A stretch of DNA of 10,234 nt, from assembly GCA_003024985.2 (NCBI GenBank), contig PXIH01S0017858.1; one strand, written 5' to 3'. Numbering within the stretch: the first letter of the stretch is position 1; the number at the start of each line of letters is the position of its first letter. The notes below the pieces were generated by a model. That model was not told where the DNA came from. It did no database searches and was given only the letters and a program-made list of their open reading frames with translations. Below are positions 7,188-10,234 of the stretch, in pieces. The position numbers were made by a program, and so were the translations under genes. This stretch comes from Euperipatoides rowelli. Its lineage: Eukaryota; Onychophora; Udeonychophora; Euonychophora; Peripatopsidae.

Positions 7188-7281
7188 CGAGAGAATCACA
7201 CTTCCAACATTTAGGAAAAGGTTATAGAATACCATAAATTTGCTTATCTTAGTTCCCTTTTTCCAAATTGTTTTTTTTTTA

Positions 7282-7282
7282 N
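7282..7282. other. Ambiguous base
   Basis: A single N follows an eleven-base T/A homopolymer run. It marks an unresolved base and does not touch any coding feature described here. Confidence 0.95.
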
Positions 7283-7394
7283 GAATACATGTTTATTTTT
7301 AATATAGAATTCTATGTTGTTTGTGATATGGGTTTGGTGTAGTGAAGGGTTTGGGATGACTGAGTTAAAAAAGGCAATTTACTTATTTTTTCAA

Positions 7395-7482
7395 CTCTTG
7401 TAAAATTTGGATGTAAAGCCAGCCCTCAACAGTGCAAAATGAATCAACTGTCCCTTCGGCCAAATTGAGTTTGACATACCTG
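7395..7482 (-). mobile_element. hAT-like transposon terminus (partial)
   Basis: Read on the minus strand from 7482, the sequence starts CAGGTATGTCAAACTCAATT and continues with GGCCGAAGGGAC, CATTTTGCACTGTTGAGGGC and ACATCCAAATTTTA. CAGxxxTGTCAAACTC followed by (A)TTTTGGCC and a GAGGGC block is a widely seen start of hAT-superfamily elements and their non-autonomous copies. The 8 bases just outside (7483-7490, GATTACAT) could be a target duplication, but I could not find a matching copy or the opposite terminus, so the element is truncated or its other end has decayed. Confidence 0.45.
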
Positions 7483-7563
7483 GATTACATCCTGTCTATA
7501 ATATGAAACATAATTTTTAAAACATTAGCATTATTATGTTAAAAATAAGATCCTAATATTTAC

Positions 7564-7741
7564 CATTGGCATATTCCATTTCTATATACATCATATCTTC
7601 AGTCAGAAAATGATTATAATAACAGATGATATTTGGGTGGTTCAACATTGCCAAAATATCGATTTCATTTTGGGTGTGCTGGCGTGCTCGTTCAGAGAGC
7701 TTACACAGATTGATTTCTTTCCAAACAACCAGTGAATTGTC
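7564..7741 (-). CDS. NEK9: NEK9-like (NIMA-related) kinase, N-lobe exon
   Basis: This minus-strand exon of 178 bp (59 codons plus one base) encodes DNSLVVWKEINLCKLSERAR, then QNEIDILAMLNHPNIICYYN and HFLTEDMMYIEMEYAN. Visible kinase features are the subdomain II lysine in VVWKE (residue 8, codon 7718-7720), the alpha-C glutamate in QNEI (residue 26, codon 7664-7666), the HPNI turn and the hinge EMEYANG. SLVVWKE, NEI.ILA and YYNHF match NEK9 (Nercc1) better than NEK8, NEK2 or other NEKs as I recall them. NEK9 is a Ser/Thr kinase that activates NEK6/7 at mitotic entry; insects have a niki-type relative. The acceptor is CTTTTCTTTTAATTACAG (AG at 7742-7743) and the donor is G|GTAAAT. The glycine-loop exon and everything after alpha-D are missing from the visible gene. 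Confidence 0.88.
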
Positions 7742-7990
7742 CTGTAATTAAAAGAAAAGAGTAGCAGCCATTATTACCATTGCTATACTTATTTTATATT
7801 CAAACTAGCTAAACCAGTGCAGAACATCTGCGCCATAGGATGTTAATTTATTACCAAAATTTTTAAAAGTATAATCTAATTTTTAAGAAAGAAATTAATA
7901 AGAAACCATCGAAAATTTGTTGCTCTTCATTCAACTTGTCTAAATTACTTTGGCCCTTTTCTTTGCTTATTTATAATGTCAAAATAAGAT
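7742..7990 (-). other. Start of the upstream kinase intron, no other feature
   Basis: The minus strand immediately before the N-lobe exon has a good polypyrimidine tract and acceptor. No further exon was found here: the glycine-rich loop (G.GxFG..) does not appear on the minus strand up to the right end, so this intron probably continues beyond the window and includes the pyrimidine and purine blocks that follow. Confidence 0.4.
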
Positions 7991-8241
7991 CTATCTTCCT
8001 CCCTACCTCTTAACAACCCTCCCTCCCCCTCCCTATCTACCTACCTAATCCCACCTCCCTTCCTACCTTATCCCCTACATTAACCCCCACTTCTCTCCCT
8101 CCCTACATACTTACCTCCTTGCATCAATCAATGCCTCCCTCATTACCTACCTACCTACCTCCATACCTACCTCCATACCTTCCTCTCTACCTCCTTCCCT
8201 CCCTATCTCCATCCCCCTACATATCTACCTCCCTACCTACT
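7991..8241 (+). repeat. Polypyrimidine (CCTA/CCTC)n tract
   Basis: About 250 bp of degenerate CCTA, CCTC and CCTT tetranucleotides, almost purely pyrimidine apart from the regularly spaced A of CCTA. Interruptions near 8070-8140 suggest an old array. On the minus strand, the kinase's strand, it reads as a TAGG/GAGG-type purine tract. Confidence 0.85.
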
Positions 8242-8379
8242 TAACTGCATAAAACCTTTTCATTGACAAAAATAAAATTAAAAATCTTTTTTTCTTCTTT
8301 CTTTTTCTCTCATGCTGGCTTACACTATTATTAACTCTTTTTTTCTGTTATGTACCAAATGTGCCACAAGGATTTTATA

Positions 8380-8705
8380 TAGAGATATATAGAGAGAAAG
8401 AAATAGTGAGAGAGATAGAGAGAAAAGGAGAGAGATAAAGAAAGAAATAGTGAGAGCAAAAGAGAGAAATAGAGAGATAGATATAGATACAGAGAGATAT
8501 AGATAGAGTGAGATAGAGATAGTGATAGAGAGAGATAGTAAGAGAGAAAGATAGAGAAAGATAGAGAATGAGATTGATCGATCGATTAGAGAGAGGAGAT
8601 AGAGGAGATGAGAGAAGAGAGAGGAGAGGAGAGAGGAGGAGAGAGAGAAGAGAGGAGAGATAGGAAAGGAGAGAGGGAGAGAGTAAGAGAGAGGGATAGA
8701 GGGAC
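8380..8705 (+). repeat. Polypurine (GA/GATA)n tract
   Basis: About 325 bp built of GA, GATA, GAAA and GAGG repeats, nearly all purine apart from the T of GATA. There is a self-complementary GATCGATCGAT at about 8576-8586. The minus strand stays open over 153 codons here only because the repeat lacks stops; the product would be monotonous Ser/Leu/Ile and is not a gene. Mirror-repeat purine tracts like this can form triplex (H-) DNA. Confidence 0.9.
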
Positions 8706-9537
8706 TGGCCGGATGGATTGATATATTTATATTAGAACCTATAACTTCGTAGTAATGCAGGAAATACCCATTGCTAAGCAAATTAATTATGCTAGTTAAT
8801 CATCAACACTAACCAGATTACAGAATGGTGGAATTATGAACACTACAGAAGGTTATTATTTCTTCTATCTTTAAACATTGCAAGTGTTTAAATTTGATTT
8901 ATTTTTATTCATGTTCATTCAATCTTCATCTACTTTGTATTCGTTTTCCTTTTTTATTATATTTTATATGGCAATATCAATGATTCTTTTTTTTATATTA
9001 TCGTCTAATAATAATATTAGTATAGGCTAAAGATATTCTTTATTTTGTCAACTTCTCATGGAATAAATTTGATACATTTTATGTTAATATTTCTAACTCT
9101 TTACCACTCATTGGTGTGTGAAGAAAATTGTAAATTTATACAAGTAAAAATTAAATAATCATTCAAGTGTCATTAAATACACTTTAACTTGTAAAATCCA
9201 TTATAAATGCAGAGTCAGAAATAATAAATTAAAGATCAAATTATGAACCTACTAAACTTTATATTCTTCAAATGATTACACTTTTCTTCCTTCTCTTAAT
9301 GTGCTTTCAAAAGCTCTGAAAGCTAAGAAAATATCTCATAGAATGAGAAGAGGAATAACTCTGATGATCCATTTAAACCCCAGTGTACTCCCCAGGACAT
9401 TTTGAATTGTCACACCGCCTGGCTGGTTTTACTGGCCACCTGACTAATTAATCGTGTTAATGGGCATGGAAAAGTAATATAATACATTTTGTAATTTGTA
9501 GTGATGATAAATTAAACTGGATTCTTGAAATTTCTGA
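8706..9537. other. AT-rich non-coding stretch
   Basis: No exon, RNA gene or element was recognised. A slightly GC-richer patch at 9370-9465 was read in all frames without finding a motif or splice-bounded frame. It may lie within the upstream intron of the kinase gene. Confidence 0.4.
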
Positions 9538-9756
9538 GACCATCTCGGTTCCTTGCATTGTAAGCCAATCTATAGAGCTTCGGATATTCACTCTGATGAA
9601 AACTTTATTTTATACGAGCAACAAGACAATAATCAGGATCTCGAGCACAACAGTTTCAGTTGCAAAAAGAGTCTTTTACGAAAAAAGCATAATTTTGATG
9701 TTTACAAGAAAGAAATAGTAAAATTTGAGCAAATTCAAATCAAAGACAAAAATTGA
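9538..9756 (+). other. Unassigned open stretch, possible terminal exon
   Basis: A plus-strand frame is open from 9538 to a TGA at 9754-9756. It has no ATG near its left end, so it would need to be entered by splicing; weak AG candidates are at 9536-9537 and 9562-9563. The peptide is hydrophilic (SDENFILYEQQDNNQDLEHN in the middle, KKEIVKFEQIQIKDKN at the end) and no family is recognised. A second frame over the same bases is also open (through about 9720), which lowers the weight of either. It is opposite in strand to the kinase. Confidence 0.18.
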
Positions 9757-10019
9757 TAAGAACAAGAATCAAGATTTATTTTTTTAATAATGAAATTTGT
9801 CTGAAGATCATAAATAGTAAAGTATACGTTCAGAAGCCGTTAAAACTCATCGCCTTAAACACTATTTTACTGCGTTTTTAACATCTGTGCATATATTTCT
9901 GTCATTACGGTAGATTTTCTGGAAATTGGATCAAAATTCTTGAAATCGATCAAAAATGATTATTTCACCCCTTCATCATCATAGGGTTGGGAAAACGTGT
10001 TTTTAATACTTAGTTGGAG
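9757..10019. other. AT-rich spacer
   Basis: No feature was recognised between the unassigned open stretch and the minus-strand LINE end. Confidence 0.4.
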
Positions 10020-10234
10020 TTATTTATTTATTACCAAAAAACAACGGTCAGAAGACCTATTACAGTTTTTGTTGATGAATAATTACTTAGTTATAAGCAA
10101 ACACAAAAGATATAGATAATGTAAAGAAGAATTAAAAAGATATTTACATATATACTATATACATTATTTACAGTATTTACAGTAAAGCTGTTTAGGGATA
10201 TAATACCCAAACATAGTTAGGTTGATTAAAATTA
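10020..10234 (-). mobile_element. LINE 3' UTR and tail (element D), body off the right edge
   Basis: On the minus strand the sequence runs AT-rich to TAGGTCTTCTGACCG, TTTTTTGGTAA and then TAAATAAATAA (10020-10033), ending the element. The order stem-loop, short spacer, TAAA-type tail is the same as in element B at 3187-3230, so the two belong to related LINE lineages. From 10058 to 10234 only AT-rich 3' UTR sequence is seen; the reverse transcriptase would lie at higher coordinates, outside the window. Confidence 0.6.
10046..10057 (-). other. LINE 3'-terminal stem-loop (element D)
   Basis: GGTC, the loop TTCT, then GACC (minus-strand reading) form a 4-bp stem before the tail, at the position matching AGGTC-TTTA-GACCT of element B. 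The loop differs while the stem is kept. Confidence 0.55.

Larger units (their letters stand above)
6804..7201 (+). mobile_element. Mariner-derived element, internally deleted, with terminal inverted repeats
   Basis: The ends are 22-bp inverted repeats: 6804-6825 and the reverse complement of 7180-7201 agree at 20 of 22 positions, sharing GTGATTCTCTCGCT and GGAAA. A TA lies just outside the left end (6802-6803) and TT outside the right, so the TA target duplication expected of mariner is present on one side only. Between the repeats is a fragment of mariner-type transposase (7026-7187). At 398 bp the element is about a third of a complete mariner (roughly 1.3 kb), so it is an internally deleted, non-autonomous copy. 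Confidence 0.7.
6014..7563 (-). other. Intron of the NEK9-like gene
   Basis: This is a 1,550-bp phase-1 intron on the minus strand. The donor is G|GTAAAT (GT at 7562-7563) and the acceptor is TTGCAG (AG at 6014-6015) after a run of seven T. It holds a foldback repeat (6225-6350), an unassigned open frame (6567-6794), a mariner-derived element (6804-7201) and a hAT-like end (about 7395-7482). The boundaries follow from the in-frame kinase sequence on both sides, not from transcript data. Confidence 0.7.

Noticed and set aside
8320-8781. 153-codon minus-strand open frame, Ser/Leu/Ile-rich
   Set aside because: It is the translation of the GA/GATA purine repeat; low stop density follows from the repeat, and the peptide is monotonous with no domain.
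1-10234. CRISPR array, tRNA or rRNA genes, bacterial operons
   Set aside because: The minisatellites have no unique spacers between conserved repeats, no cloverleaf or rRNA core was recognised, and splice-bounded exons and LINEs show eukaryotic DNA.
7801-10234. Glycine-loop exon of the kinase
   Set aside because: The minus strand was read for a G.G.FG motif followed by a donor and none was found; the exon is probably outside the window.

Overview
The window looks like eukaryotic, probably arthropod (insect) nuclear DNA. It is strongly AT-rich, has no compact gene order, and carries many microsatellites, minisatellites and decayed transposable elements. One protein-kinase gene is split by spliceosomal introns. 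No prokaryotic or viral gene arrangement is visible. The exact species cannot be read from the sequence; an insect such as a hemipteran is a guess from the mix of mariner, hAT and CR1/Jockey-type LINE debris.

The only convincing host gene is on the minus strand. Two exons (7564..7741 and 5961..6013) join in frame across a 1,550-bp intron. They encode the N-lobe of a NIMA-related kinase closest to NEK9 (Nercc1): the VxxK lysine, the alpha-C glutamate, the hinge and the start of alpha-D. The glycine-loop exon should lie beyond the right edge or was not recognised. The catalytic-loop exon (HRD) was not found below 5961, so the gene is only partly covered.

Layout: 1-960 is AT-rich with one G-quadruplex-like tract. 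960-1000 is a poly-T/poly-G run. 1013-1128 is a 29-bp minisatellite. 1144-3230 is a decayed LINE reverse transcriptase, itself interrupted at about 1210-1872 by the 3' part of a different LINE. 3314-3559 is a third LINE C-terminal remnant. 3733-3960 is a second array of the same 29-bp minisatellite. 3961-5560 is mostly unassigned AT-rich DNA with a strong hairpin (4440-4469) and a diverged 110-bp-spaced duplication (5250-5443). 5570-5917 is a 30-31-bp minisatellite lying 43 bp from the 5' splice site of the second kinase exon. The kinase intron 6014-7563 carries a foldback repeat, a 398-bp mariner-derived element with 22-bp terminal inverted repeats, and a hAT-like terminus. After the first kinase exon come a polypyrimidine block (7991-8241) and a polypurine block (8380-8705). 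The right end (10020-10234) is the 3' UTR and tail of another LINE on the minus strand. It shares a terminal stem-loop and TAAA-type tail with the LINE that ends at 3230.

No new multi-gene system is visible. The most informative items are the kinase exons, the nested LINEs, the split minisatellite, the LINE 3' stem-loop seen in two copies, and the variable minisatellite beside a splice donor. All protein-family assignments come from motif recognition by eye, with no database search.
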